DNA from: Bradyrhizobium sp. AZCC 1610
GTDB lineage: Bacteria; Pseudomonadota; Alphaproteobacteria; Rhizobiales; Xanthobacteraceae
DNA length: 64,000 bases
NCBI RefSeq assembly: GCF_036924515.1
Contig: NZ_JAZHRR010000001.1
Coordinates: 2,513,001-2,577,000, forward strand
Direction of reading: 5' to 3'
Shown: positions 55,840-63,818 of the stretch, piece after piece
How positions within the stretch are numbered: position 1 is the stretch's first letter
Layout: every line of letters starts with the position of its first letter
Position numbers and translations under genes: made by a program
Notes under the pieces: model-generated
What the model was told of the DNA's origin: nothing
The model's database searches: none
The model's input: the letters and a program-made list of their open reading frames with translations, nothing else

Positions 55840-55865
55840 GATATACATATTTTTGAATGTATATC
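55840..55865. promoter_or_regulatory. VapBC operator palindrome
   Basis: GATATACAT (55840–55848) and ATGTATATC (55857–55865), perfect 9-bp arms with an 8-base spacer, 22 bases upstream of the antitoxin start. AT-rich against a GC-rich background. Position fits autorepression by the AbrB-type antitoxin. Confidence 0.65.
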
Positions 55866-55930
55866 TCATGATGCTGAAGGTCAAGGAAGCAGAGTAGGCC
55901 CGCGAGCTTCCATGAGAACCGCCAGCATGT

Positions 55931-56806
55931 TCAAGCTTCCATCAGCCTGGAGGACAGGAATTCGATGAAGCGCTGGGTCTTGGCTGGAATAAGGCGAGTT
56001 TCGGTGACGGCGTAAATGCTGACCGACGACCCCTGCCATTCGGGCAGGATGCGTCGGAGCTGGCCAGAGGCGAGATCGTCGGCGACGATCTTCTCGGCAA
56101 GCAAGGCGATGCCCTGGTCGTTGACCGCCAGGGCGCGGATCATCCCGACGCTGTTGAGCGTGAAGCGGCCGCGAACGCCGACATCGACCTTGTTCATCCC
56201 CTGGTGCAAAGTCCAGGTCGGGATCCGCGGCATGCAGATGCATTCATGCTCCGCCAGGTCCGCCGGTGTCGCGGGCTCGCCTGACGCTTTGATATAGCCA
56301 GGAGACGCATAGAGGTGGCGCGAATGCCGCCCGATCAGGCGCGCGATCAGACTGGAATCTTCCAGTTTGCCGATGCGGATCGCCACATCGAACGGCTCGG
56401 CCACCAAATCGATACGGCGTGGGGTCAGGTCGAATTCGAACGTGATGCCGGGATAGTGCCGCGCGAAATCGCCGATGATCGGCGTGAGGTAAAGCGTAGC
56501 GAAGTCGACAGGGAGCGAAACCCGCAGGACACCGCTCGGCTGCTCAAGCATCGCGCCGAGCTGCTCGTGCGCGAGCCGTGCCTCGTCGACGATTCGCTTG
56601 CTTCGCTCATAATAGAGCTGACCGGCCGCGGTGAGCTCGATCTTGCGCGTCGTGCGATGCAGCAGTCTCAGGCCGATCGCCTTCTCCAGCTCGCTGATAC
56701 GTCGCGACAGAGTGGAGTTTGGCATGCCGAGAGCCTCCGCGGCCTTCCGAAAGCTCCTGGCTCTGGCCACCTCCACGAACAGCGCCATGTCGTTCAAATG
56801 GCTCAA
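55931..56806 (-). CDS. LysR-family transcriptional regulator
   Basis: The roughly 291-residue product has the LysR helix-turn-helix (SFRKAAEALGMPNSTLSRRI) and the effector domain of the CrgA/YafC-like subgroup, including GVLRVSLPVDFATLYL. Start: TTG 56806 gives MSHLNDMALFVEVARA and is preceded by GGAG; ATG 56788 would remove six residues. Divergent from the Old Yellow Enzyme gene across 97 bases, so it probably regulates it. Confidence 0.87.
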   Translation of the reverse strand: MSHLNDMALFVEVARARSFRKAAEALGMPNSTLSRRISELEKAIGLRLLHRTTRKIELTAAGQLYYERSKRIVDEARLAHEQLGAMLEQPSGVLRVSLPVDFATLYLTPIIGDFARHYPGITFEFDLTPRRIDLVAEPFDVAIRIGKLEDSSLIARLIGRHSRHLYASPGYIKASGEPATPADLAEHECICMPRIPTWTLHQGMNKVDVGVRGRFTLNSVGMIRALAVNDQGIALLAEKIVADDLASGQLRRILPEWQGSSVSIYAVTETRLIPAKTQRFIEFLSSRLMEA

Positions 56807-56903
56807 CTGATTGCTCCATAGATGGAAAGGTGATTTCAATTCTGCCGGATTTATCCCGAAATCGGAATGGTGGACAAGGACTCTCCAACGAATGGAGAAC
56901 CCG

Positions 56904-57965
56904 ATGAATCCACTGTTCACCCCGGTCCGCATTGGCCGCTACATGCTTCCCAACCGGCTGGTCATGGCGCCCATGACCCGCAGCCGCGCCGCCTTCGACG
57001 GTACGCCGGGAGAGCTGGCTGCCGAATATTATGCCCAGCGCGCCGACGTCGGCCTGATCGTCACCGAAGGTACCCAGCCCTCGGATGACGGGCAGGGCTA
57101 TCTCACCACCCCGGGTATCTACACTCCCGCACATGTCACCGGCTGGCGGAAGATCACCTTCGCCGTGCACGACGGGGGCGGTCACATTTTCATCCAGCTC
57201 ATGCATGCCGGACGCATGTCGCATCCCGACAACACGCCGCATCACCGCCAGGGCGTCGCGCCGTCCGCGATCGCGCCGGGGACGGGCATGTTCACGGCGA
57301 CCGGGATGCAGGACATTCCCACGCCGCGCGCGCTGACGACCGAAGAGGTGCGTCAGACCGTCGCCGGTTTCCGCCACGCGGCCCGCTCAGCGATCGAGGC
57401 CGGCGCCGACGGCGTCGAGATTCACGGCGCGAACGCCTACCTCGTCCAGCAGTTCTTCGCGCCGAGCGCCAATACGCGCACCGACGAATATGGCGGCTCC
57501 ATCGAGAACCGCGCCCGCTTCGCCATCGAGGTCGCCACGGCGATCGCCGAGGAGATCGGCGCGGACCGCACCGCGATCCGCCTGTCCCCCGGCACGACGA
57601 TATGGGGGATCGACGAAGGCGCCGAAGGGCCGGACCTCTACCGCTATCTCGTCGCCGAACTCGACAAGCTCGGGCTCGCGTATGTGCACGTCATGCACCA
57701 GGGCAACGAGCCGTTGCTGGCCGATATTCGCAAGCTTTGGCACCAATCGCTGATCCTGAACCGGCCGGGTCATCCGCGCGACCAGATCGGCGCCGACGTG
57801 GCTTCGGGGCTGGCCGATCTGGAAGCCTATGGCCAGATGGTCCTGGCCAATCCGGACTTCGTCGTGCGGTTGAAGGCCAATGCAGCGATGAACGAGGCAG
57901 ACCACAACACCTTCTTCGGTGGCACCGCGCGAGGCTACATCGATTACCCCGCCCTGAGCGCCTAG
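56904..57965 (+). CDS. Old Yellow Enzyme family alkene reductase
   Basis: A 353-residue FMN TIM-barrel. N-terminal LFTPVRIGRYMLPNRLVMAP, FIQLMHAGRMSHP, the substrate-anion His/Asn pair in VEIHGANAYL and the signature FAPSANTRTDEYGGSIENR are all present. It reduces activated alkenes (enones, nitro-alkenes) with NAD(P)H, often induced by electrophile stress. GGAG (56894–56897) lies six bases before ATG 56904. Most likely controlled by the divergent LysR. Confidence 0.93.
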   Translation: MNPLFTPVRIGRYMLPNRLVMAPMTRSRAAFDGTPGELAAEYYAQRADVGLIVTEGTQPSDDGQGYLTTPGIYTPAHVTGWRKITFAVHDGGGHIFIQLMHAGRMSHPDNTPHHRQGVAPSAIAPGTGMFTATGMQDIPTPRALTTEEVRQTVAGFRHAARSAIEAGADGVEIHGANAYLVQQFFAPSANTRTDEYGGSIENRARFAIEVATAIAEEIGADRTAIRLSPGTTIWGIDEGAEGPDLYRYLVAELDKLGLAYVHVMHQGNEPLLADIRKLWHQSLILNRPGHPRDQIGADVASGLADLEAYGQMVLANPDFVVRLKANAAMNEADHNTFFGGTARGYIDYPALSA

Positions 57966-58105
57966 GGTTCGCGGCCATTCCAGTCGTCGTTCCGCTCCAG
58001 CGGGCGGGCCCGCCTTGAATGGCCGCCGTTCTCATAAGGTTGCCGCGGATCGGCAGCTTTCATGGTCTCAGTTCTCGAAAGCGGTCAGTCCGCTGCCGGC
58101 CCAAT

Positions 58106-58708
58106 TCAAATCTCCGACTTCAGGTCGGCGAACGCCTCTTTTAGATAAATGGCGATAGGTCTCTTCCCCTGGTCGCGGTTCCAGTTGTCGATCGCAAGAC
58201 GAAGTGCTCCGATCGACATCATCGCGACAATGCGCAGTGCAGGCTGCCGCTTGGGCTGCGGCCACATCTGGCAGAGCGCGTCGAACACCGCTTGTTCCTT
58301 CTCTACATATTTTGCCTGGTGTCGTATGCGAAGCGACTCGTTCGCACACATCAGGCGTTCGATCACCCGGGTTTGCTTGTAATCGGCCTGAAAGCGGCTC
58401 ATCAGCTCCAATAAGGCGTTCTTCGCGGCGTTGAGTGGCGACTGTTTGGTCGATTGCTCCAGCACGGCGGCTCGCAGGGTCTCGGTGAAACCGCCGTCCT
58501 GCCACGCCAGCAGAATCTCTTCCTTGGATTTGAAATAGTAGAAGAACGTCCGCCGCGAGATCCCCGCGGCCTCCGCGATCGCGTCGAGCGTGGTGGCCTC
58601 GTAGCCGCGGGTCAAAAACAGTTTCAGGCCTTGCTCGGCGATACGATGCAGCGTCTCGCGCCGCTTCCGCTCGCGTGGACGTTCCTCGTTGGGGGCCGAA
58701 CTTTCCAT
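58106..58708 (-). CDS. TetR-family transcriptional regulator
   Basis: A 200-residue regulator with the TetR HTH (about residues 18–65, DAIAEAAGISRRTFFYYFKS) and a C-terminal helical ligand domain. Divergent from the exported hydrolase gene; two copies of ATTACACYCAGTG lie between them, a strong candidate for its operator. Start ATG 58708 chosen; a TTG at 58741 is also in frame but falls next to the operator. Confidence 0.88.
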   Translation of the reverse strand: MESSAPNEERPRERKRRETLHRIAEQGLKLFLTRGYEATTLDAIAEAAGISRRTFFYYFKSKEEILLAWQDGGFTETLRAAVLEQSTKQSPLNAAKNALLELMSRFQADYKQTRVIERLMCANESLRIRHQAKYVEKEQAVFDALCQMWPQPKRQPALRIVAMMSIGALRLAIDNWNRDQGKRPIAIYLKEAFADLKSEI

Positions 58709-58742
58709 GACCAATTCTGACACGAATTTGTGATCTTGCAAA

Positions 58743-58782
58743 ATTACACTCAGTGTAATATAATATTACACCCAGTGCGAAT
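58743..58782. promoter_or_regulatory. Tandem TetR-type operators in the divergent promoter
   Basis: Site 1 ATTACACTCAGTGTAAT (58743–58759) is a perfect 17-bp palindrome. Site 2 ATTACACCCAGTGCGAAT (58765–58782) keeps 12 of the first 13 bases and a degenerate right half. The copies are 22 bases apart, two helical turns. They lie between tetR and the hydrolase gene. Confidence 0.7.
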
Positions 58783-58800
58783 TGTGTTCAAGGTGTGTTT

Positions 58801-59922
58801 ATGAAGGGCAGGGTGGGCGGCGATACTCCCTCGCGGCGTGTTCAATCCACTCTCGCGGGCAGCCGGGGCGACGCAATCGTATCGGTCAACATGACGCGGC
58901 GGTGCCTCGGTGCCATGCTGCTCGCCGTTGCAGTCACGTCCGCGGTTCCTATAGATCCAGCGCGAGCGCAGTCCGCCGCGCCCTCTTTCATTGATTTCAA
59001 CTGGATCGACTCCGCGCGTTCGCGGGCCGTTCCGGCGCGCCTGCATTGGCCCACGAGCATTGCGCCGGGGGCGCGTGTGCCGCTCATCGTGTTCTCCCAT
59101 GGCATGGGCGGCTCCCGCCGGGGATACAGTTATCTGGGCCGCTATTGGGCTGCGCGCGGCATTGCCAGTCTGCATGTTCAGCATGCCGGCAGCGACTCGT
59201 CGCTCTGGGTAGGCAATCCTCTTACCGTCGTAGACCGTTTGCAGCGAGCGGCTCACGAGAGCGAAGCGCTTGCGCGGGCCTGGGATCTGCGCTTCGCCCT
59301 GGATCGCCTGCTGTCGAGCGGCGCCGGCGCCCAGATCGACCGTCGGCGTATCGTCGTGGCCGGCCATTCGTATGGCGCAAACACGGCTCTTCTTGCGGTC
59401 GGCGCGCGCGTGATGCGCGAAGGGCAGTGGGTCGAGGCCCGTGACCCGCGCTTTGCGGCGGCGATCGTGATCTCTGCGCCGCCGTTCTACGGCGAGTCCG
59501 ATCTTGCTTCGGTGCTGAGCAAAATCACCGTTCCGAGCCTGCACGTGACTGCGACCAACGACGTCATCGAAATTCCCGGATACCACTCGCCCGCCGCCGA
59601 CCGGCTAGCCGTCTTCGACGCCATTGCCACTCCGCGCAAGCTGCTCGCCGTGTTTGAAGGCGGCTCGCACAGCATCTTTACCGATCGCTCGTTCACAGGC
59701 GGTCCGGCTCTAAACCCGAAAGTGAAGGCTGCCACGGCGGAACTCACTCTGGCTTTCCTCGACCTGGCCTTCGACGGCAACGGGACGATGCTGACGCGCT
59801 GGAATGCGACTTGGCAGCCAATCCTGGCATCGTCGCCCGGCACCGCGCTTTCTCCTGTTCCGGTCGCGCGTTCCCGGCGCATTGTGCACGGATCGGCGGT
59901 TGGCCCGGTTGCCTCGCCATGA
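58801..59922 (+). CDS. Exported alpha/beta hydrolase (PAF-acetylhydrolase/dienelactone hydrolase-like)
   Basis: A 373-residue protein with an internal signal peptide (MTRRCLGAMLLAVAVTSA, cleavage near ARAQS) preceded by 30 residues if translation starts at ATG 58801, which has AAGGTG five bases upstream. ATG 58891 would begin at the signal peptide itself but has no ribosome-binding site. The hydrolase core has FSHGMGGSRRGY, nucleophile VAGHSYGANTAL, acid TATNDVIEIPG and histidine EGGSHSIFTD. Substrate unknown; probably periplasmic. Regulated by the divergent TetR, judging from the operators at 58743–58782. Confidence 0.83.
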   Translation: MKGRVGGDTPSRRVQSTLAGSRGDAIVSVNMTRRCLGAMLLAVAVTSAVPIDPARAQSAAPSFIDFNWIDSARSRAVPARLHWPTSIAPGARVPLIVFSHGMGGSRRGYSYLGRYWAARGIASLHVQHAGSDSSLWVGNPLTVVDRLQRAAHESEALARAWDLRFALDRLLSSGAGAQIDRRRIVVAGHSYGANTALLAVGARVMREGQWVEARDPRFAAAIVISAPPFYGESDLASVLSKITVPSLHVTATNDVIEIPGYHSPAADRLAVFDAIATPRKLLAVFEGGSHSIFTDRSFTGGPALNPKVKAATAELTLAFLDLAFDGNGTMLTRWNATWQPILASSPGTALSPVPVARSRRIVHGSAVGPVASP

Positions 59923-60128
59923 GATGGGTCCTGGTATAAGCCTGATGGCTGCTGGTTGCGCGACCGCACCGTTGGAACGCTCCGGGTCGTTAGCCTCCTA
60001 CGACAATCTGACGCCGTCCGACGGGCTTCTGACGAAGTCGCAGGTTCGCGTCAGCAAGGCTGATGTTCTCGCCGCGAAGACCGCGCGGATCGAGCCAACC
60101 GCGAAGGAAGAACGGCGAAGGAGGCATC

Positions 60129-60818
60129 ATGTCATCAGGAAAGACGATCAAGGACGTCATGCGCGAGCTTGCCGCGCTCGAAGATCCGACGATGCGGGAA
60201 GCCAACAGGCGCCGCGGCGACGACCATGGCGTGAACCTCACGCATCTGCGCGCTTTAGCCAAGCGTCTCAAGACGCAGCACGATCTCGCGCTAGAGCTGT
60301 GGGCCACAGGCGACACGGCCGGCCGCCTTCTTGCAACGTTGGTGTGCAGACCAAAGGCCTTCTCGGCGGCCGAGCTCGATGCGATGATCCGCGACATTCG
60401 CTCGCCCAAGCTCCTCGATTGGTTCATCGTGAACGTGGTGAAGCCTTCTCCCCATGCCGAGGAGCTTCGTCAGCGCTGGAAGGCCGGCGACGACCTCGTC
60501 GGTCGGGCGGGCTGGAGTCTGACAACCGAAAGGGTCGTCAAGAAGGCTGCAGGCCTCGACCTCGACGCGCTGCTCGACCAGATCGAGAAAGAGATGAAGC
60601 AGGCACCAGCTCAAAAACAGTGGGCCATGAATCATTGCCTCGCCGAGATCGGCATTCGTCACGCCGAACATCGCGCGCGCGCCATCAGGATCGGCGAGCA
60701 ACTCGCGGTCCTGATCGACTATCCTGCATCGCCCGGCTGCACGCCGCCTTATGCGCCGGTCTGGATCGCTGAGATGGTTCGCCGCAGCGAGGACACGCAG
60801 CGCCTGCGACGTCGCTGA
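60129..60818 (+). CDS. DNA alkylation repair protein (AlkD-like HEAT-repeat family)
   Basis: A 229-residue all-helical protein of the AlkC/AlkD superfamily: HGVNLTHLRALAKRLK, ALELWATGDTAGRLLATLV, and repeated helices through WAMNHCLAEIGI. Members excise or recognise alkylated bases by a HEAT-like fold. Start ATG 60129 follows GAAGGAGG (GAAGGAGGCATC). Its catalytic Asp cannot be fixed by eye, so glycosylase activity is inferred from family. Standalone gene between the hydrolase and amidase. Confidence 0.8.
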   Translation: MSSGKTIKDVMRELAALEDPTMREANRRRGDDHGVNLTHLRALAKRLKTQHDLALELWATGDTAGRLLATLVCRPKAFSAAELDAMIRDIRSPKLLDWFIVNVVKPSPHAEELRQRWKAGDDLVGRAGWSLTTERVVKKAAGLDLDALLDQIEKEMKQAPAQKQWAMNHCLAEIGIRHAEHRARAIRIGEQLAVLIDYPASPGCTPPYAPVWIAEMVRRSEDTQRLRRR

Positions 60819-61143
60819 TACTGATTGATGTCTGAGGGAGCTGCGCCTAGGTCTAAGGCCGGTCAACTCATCGCGCTATCGCGATACCTGACCTGGAAGC
60901 GGCTATTCGCGGCTCTGCGCCTCAACGTGGAAAAAGTTTGCAGGACGATGTCGGCCTCCGAAAACCCCGGTCTCGAATCAGAAGGTTGTATCTTGCATGA
61001 ACCATTTGCACGCAACTGCGCAGTGTTCGACCTGAAGCATCAAGCAGATCTGCCATTCTGGTCGAGGGGCTGCGGCCCACTGCTCGTCGTGGCATGTTCG
61101 ACGGAATGTTCGAAGGCTTCACCACATTTTCGGGTCGGGCGGC
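60819..61143. other. 325-base gap upstream of the amidase gene
   Basis: No gene recognised. A direct repeat ATGTTCGA occurs at 61094–61101 and 61106–61113, 12 bases apart, close to the amidase start. Confidence 0.5.
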
Positions 61144-62565
61144 ATGTCTGACGACTTGAACTGGCTTTCCGCCCGCGAGATGACGCGGCGCTTCGCCAAA
61201 GGCGAGTTGTCGCCGGTCGATGTGCTGGAAGCCACCCTGGCGCAGCTGCACACGGTCAATCCGGTTCTCAATGCCATCTGCTTGCTGGATGAAGCGCAGG
61301 GGCGGCGTCTGGCCGCCGAGTCGGCGGAACGTTGGCACAGCGGCGCGCCGCTCGGACCGTTCGACGGCTTGCCTGTCGCCATCAAGGACACGGCGCATGT
61401 CGCCGGCTGGCCGACGCGCATCGGCTCGCACGCGACGGCAGCGGCGCCGAGCACGGAGGATACGCCCGGTGTCGCCCGCCTGCGTGAGGCCGGCGCGGTG
61501 TTCTTCTGCAAGACGACTACTCCCGAATTCGGCTGGAAGGGCATCACGCACGGCCCGCTGACCGGCATCACGCGTAATCCCTGGGATATATCCCGCACGC
61601 CCGGCGGCTCCAGCGGCGGCTCGGCCGCATTGGTGGCGGCAGGCGTCGTACCCCTGGCCACCGGCGGCGACGGCGGCGGCTCCATCCGCATCCCGGCGGC
61701 GTTCAGCGGTGTGTTCGGATTGAAGCCGAGCTACGGCGTGGTGCCGAATTTTCTGGGCCCAATGGGCACGCTCGCGGTCTATGGCGGCCTGTCGCGCGAT
61801 GTCGCTGACAGCGCCTTGATGTTGAACGTGCTCACGCGGCCGGACGCGCGTGATTCCTTCGCCATTCCCTATCGTGGCGTCGATTATCTCGATGGCCTCG
61901 ACGGCGGGGTGGCGGGCATGCGGGCCGCGTGGTCGCCCGATCTCGGCTTTCCGGTCGCCGATCCTGCCGTCGTGGCCGGCATGCAGCCGGCCATCAACGC
62001 GCTGGTGAAGGCCGGTGCTGACGTGCAGAATGTTTCTCTCGATCTTTCCGGTGCGCAGCATACGCTGGAAGTGATCTGGGGCGCATCGCATGCCGCATTG
62101 GTGCGCGATTTCGATGGCGCGCAATTGGCGGCGCTCGATCCGGGCCTGCGGCGGCTAGTCATATCAGCCCAAAATATTTCCGCGATCCAATTGCAGGCGG
62201 CCTATGCCGAGATGCGCGCGCTGAGCCAGAAGATGCAGTTGTTTCATCAGGACTATGATCTGCTGCTGACGCCGACCGTTCCCATCACCGCGTTCGCGGC
62301 CGGCGTCGACACGCCCGACATCACGCGCTTCCCCCAATGGTTCGATTGGACGCCGCTGACATGGCCGTTCAACCTCACCCGCCAGCCTGCGGCCTCGGTG
62401 CCCTGCGGATTTGTCGAGGGTCTGCCGATCGGCTTGCAAATCGTGGGACCGATGTTCGGCGAGCAGAACATCCTCCGGGCGAGCCGCTGCGTCGAGCAGG
62501 CCTGCGCCACCGGTGCGCGGCCGAGCCTTGGAGCAGGCGGCCCTCCTCAAGAGGAAAAACAATAG
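61144..62565 (+). CDS. Amidase signature-family enzyme
   Basis: A 473-residue amidase. The Ser–cisSer–Lys triad is visible: Lys in GLPVAIKDTAHVAG near residue 84 and the two serines in TPGGSSGGSAALVA near 158–162, with the signature GGDGGGSIRIPAAF downstream. It hydrolyses a carboxamide; similarity to GatA is only in the fold, and no GatB/C genes are here. No signal peptide. Last gene of the accessory block, ending 19 bases before the second guaA-end sequence. Confidence 0.9.
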   Translation: MSDDLNWLSAREMTRRFAKGELSPVDVLEATLAQLHTVNPVLNAICLLDEAQGRRLAAESAERWHSGAPLGPFDGLPVAIKDTAHVAGWPTRIGSHATAAAPSTEDTPGVARLREAGAVFFCKTTTPEFGWKGITHGPLTGITRNPWDISRTPGGSSGGSAALVAAGVVPLATGGDGGGSIRIPAAFSGVFGLKPSYGVVPNFLGPMGTLAVYGGLSRDVADSALMLNVLTRPDARDSFAIPYRGVDYLDGLDGGVAGMRAAWSPDLGFPVADPAVVAGMQPAINALVKAGADVQNVSLDLSGAQHTLEVIWGASHAALVRDFDGAQLAALDPGLRRLVISAQNISAIQLQAAYAEMRALSQKMQLFHQDYDLLLTPTVPITAFAAGVDTPDITRFPQWFDWTPLTWPFNLTRQPAASVPCGFVEGLPIGLQIVGPMFGEQNILRASRCVEQACATGARPSLGAGGPPQEEKQ

Positions 62566-62583
62566 CTATGATGCGTCTGGATA

Positions 62584-62595
62584 ATCGAGTGGGAG
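62584..62595. other. Second copy of the guaA 3'-end sequence (candidate right attachment site)
   Basis: ATCGAGTGGGAG, identical to 48619–48630 and in the same orientation, 14.0 kb away. The upstream GGA is also conserved. It sits just behind the last gene of the accessory block. Confidence 0.5.
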
Positions 62596-62604
62596 GAGGG
62601 GCAT

Positions 62605-62700
62605 AAGTCCAACGGGTCCGCGCGAAGCGTGGCCCGATGACAGGCTCCGGCGTAATCCACCGCATGCCCGTAATGGCGGACTACGCTTTCGCTAACTCGC
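62605..62700. repeat. Degenerate GTAATCCACC-type intergenic repeat
   Basis: Begins near GTCCAACGGGTCCGCGCGAA, contains CCCGATGACAGGCTCC, GTAATCCACCGC and an imperfect complement GGCGGACTACGC. It resembles another short repeat class recurrent in Bradyrhizobium genomes. Single copy here. Confidence 0.35.
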
Positions 62701-62768
62701 CGTTCGAGCCGATCTCATTGCCATGCACGAACGATATTTGCGCCCGGCACACCATGCTCCGAAAACGA

Positions 62769-63101
62769 CTACCGAAACTGCGGACAACGATGCACGTAAT
62801 CCCAGGGAATATCATATACGCACGTGAAGCGGAGATCGTCTGACATCTTTGGTGGCGGAGCCTCTACCACCGGCTCCCGAACCTCATTCGGTAGACCATA
62901 GAAGACGCCTCCGGTCGCAGGGAAGAAGCCGCCTGTTGGCCGGTGATGGTGATGATGCGTCGATCGGGGGAAAGACGGGAAAGCCGGGCGCGCCGGAGCA
63001 ACCCCCGCACCGCGTGCTCCCGGATCGGCAATTGCCTCGCTCGCGGCAAGGACAAGCGCGACTGCACCGAGGGACGCGATAAACGTCGTTCTATAGGTCA
63101 T
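62769..63101 (-). CDS. Small exported His/Pro-rich protein
   Basis: A 110-residue protein with a signal peptide (residues 1–25, SLGAVALVLAASEAIAD) and a mature part containing THHHHHRPTGG and VEAPPPK, ending with CVYDIPWDYVHRCPQF where two cysteines may pair. The histidine run could bind metal. Function unknown. Start ATG 63101; a GTG nine bases upstream is in frame. Just outside the accessory block. Confidence 0.65.
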   Translation of the reverse strand: MTYRTTFIASLGAVALVLAASEAIADPGARGAGVAPARPAFPSFPRSTHHHHHRPTGGFFPATGGVFYGLPNEVREPVVEAPPPKMSDDLRFTCVYDIPWDYVHRCPQFR

Positions 63102-63225
63102 GGCACTCACCCATTCGTAGGTTACCGAGCAGCATTCCTAAGACGCTAAGCCGTGCCTTTTGTGCCCGCAAAGGCATAATTAATTATTAGTTAAGGCGTA
63201 ATCTTAACGGAGGGCCGCATTCATC

Positions 63226-63723
63226 TCAACTGCGCGACATCTTCTCAAAGCGCCTGATCAGCCGCTCGCGCTTGAGGCGGGACAGCCGCTGGATCCAGAA
63301 CAGGCCGTTGAGCTGATCGATCTCATGCTGGTGGCAGACCGCGCGCAGACCCTCCGATTCCTCGGTCTGCAGGTTGCCATGGACGTCCTGATAGCTGATC
63401 CGGACCCGCGCATGACGACTTACCTCGTCGTTGACACCGGGCATCGAGACGCTGCCTTCCCGATGCAGGATCATCTCGGGCGACGCCCAGATGATCTCCG
63501 GATTGACGTAGGTCCGCGCACCATCGACGGGGTCGAGGTCGAGCACCACGACCCGCAGCGGGATGCCGATGTGCGGGGCGGTAATCCCGATTCCCGGCGC
63601 GGCGTGCATGGTCTCGAGCAGGTCGCTGGCAAGGTCGCCCAGCGCGTCGTCAAACACAGTCACGGGTTGCGCCGGGAGCGCAAGCCGCGGGTCGGGATAA
63701 CGGACGATGGGGCGGATGGTCAT
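63226..63723 (-). CDS. Peptide deformylase-like protein with Cys-to-Ser at the metal ligand
   Basis: A 165-residue protein with the deformylase fold. Motif 1 is GIGITAPHIG (usual GxGxAAxQ), motif 2 is EGSVSMPG (usual EGCLS), motif 3 is HQHEIDQLNGL (usual QHExDHL). The cysteine that with two histidines holds the catalytic metal is replaced by serine, and the Gln of motif 1 by His. In E. coli this cysteine is required for normal activity, so this paralogue may be inactive or have changed function. A standard def gene is probably elsewhere. Confidence 0.85.
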   Translation of the reverse strand: MTIRPIVRYPDPRLALPAQPVTVFDDALGDLASDLLETMHAAPGIGITAPHIGIPLRVVVLDLDPVDGARTYVNPEIIWASPEMILHREGSVSMPGVNDEVSRHARVRISYQDVHGNLQTEESEGLRAVCHQHEIDQLNGLFWIQRLSRLKRERLIRRFEKMSRS

Positions 63724-63818
63724 GATCCGGTTGGCACAGGGAAGCGGGATGTGTCTGACCAGAGCGGGATGATTTTTCTTCGAATCGTCATCCCGCTCTG
63801 TCTTTTCCGGATCATGCC

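Noticed and set aside
61094..61113. Possible alphaproteobacterial LexA box (GTTC-N-GTTC)
   Set aside because: Spacing between the GTTC units is 8, not the required 7, and the neighbouring gene is an amidase.
60922..62124. 400-residue minus-strand open frame
   Set aside because: Antisense shadow of the amidase gene; Ala/Arg/Gly-rich without motifs.
61144..62565. GatA subunit of Asp-tRNA/Glu-tRNA amidotransferase
   Set aside because: Only the shared amidase fold matches; no gatB or gatC nearby and the context is catabolic.
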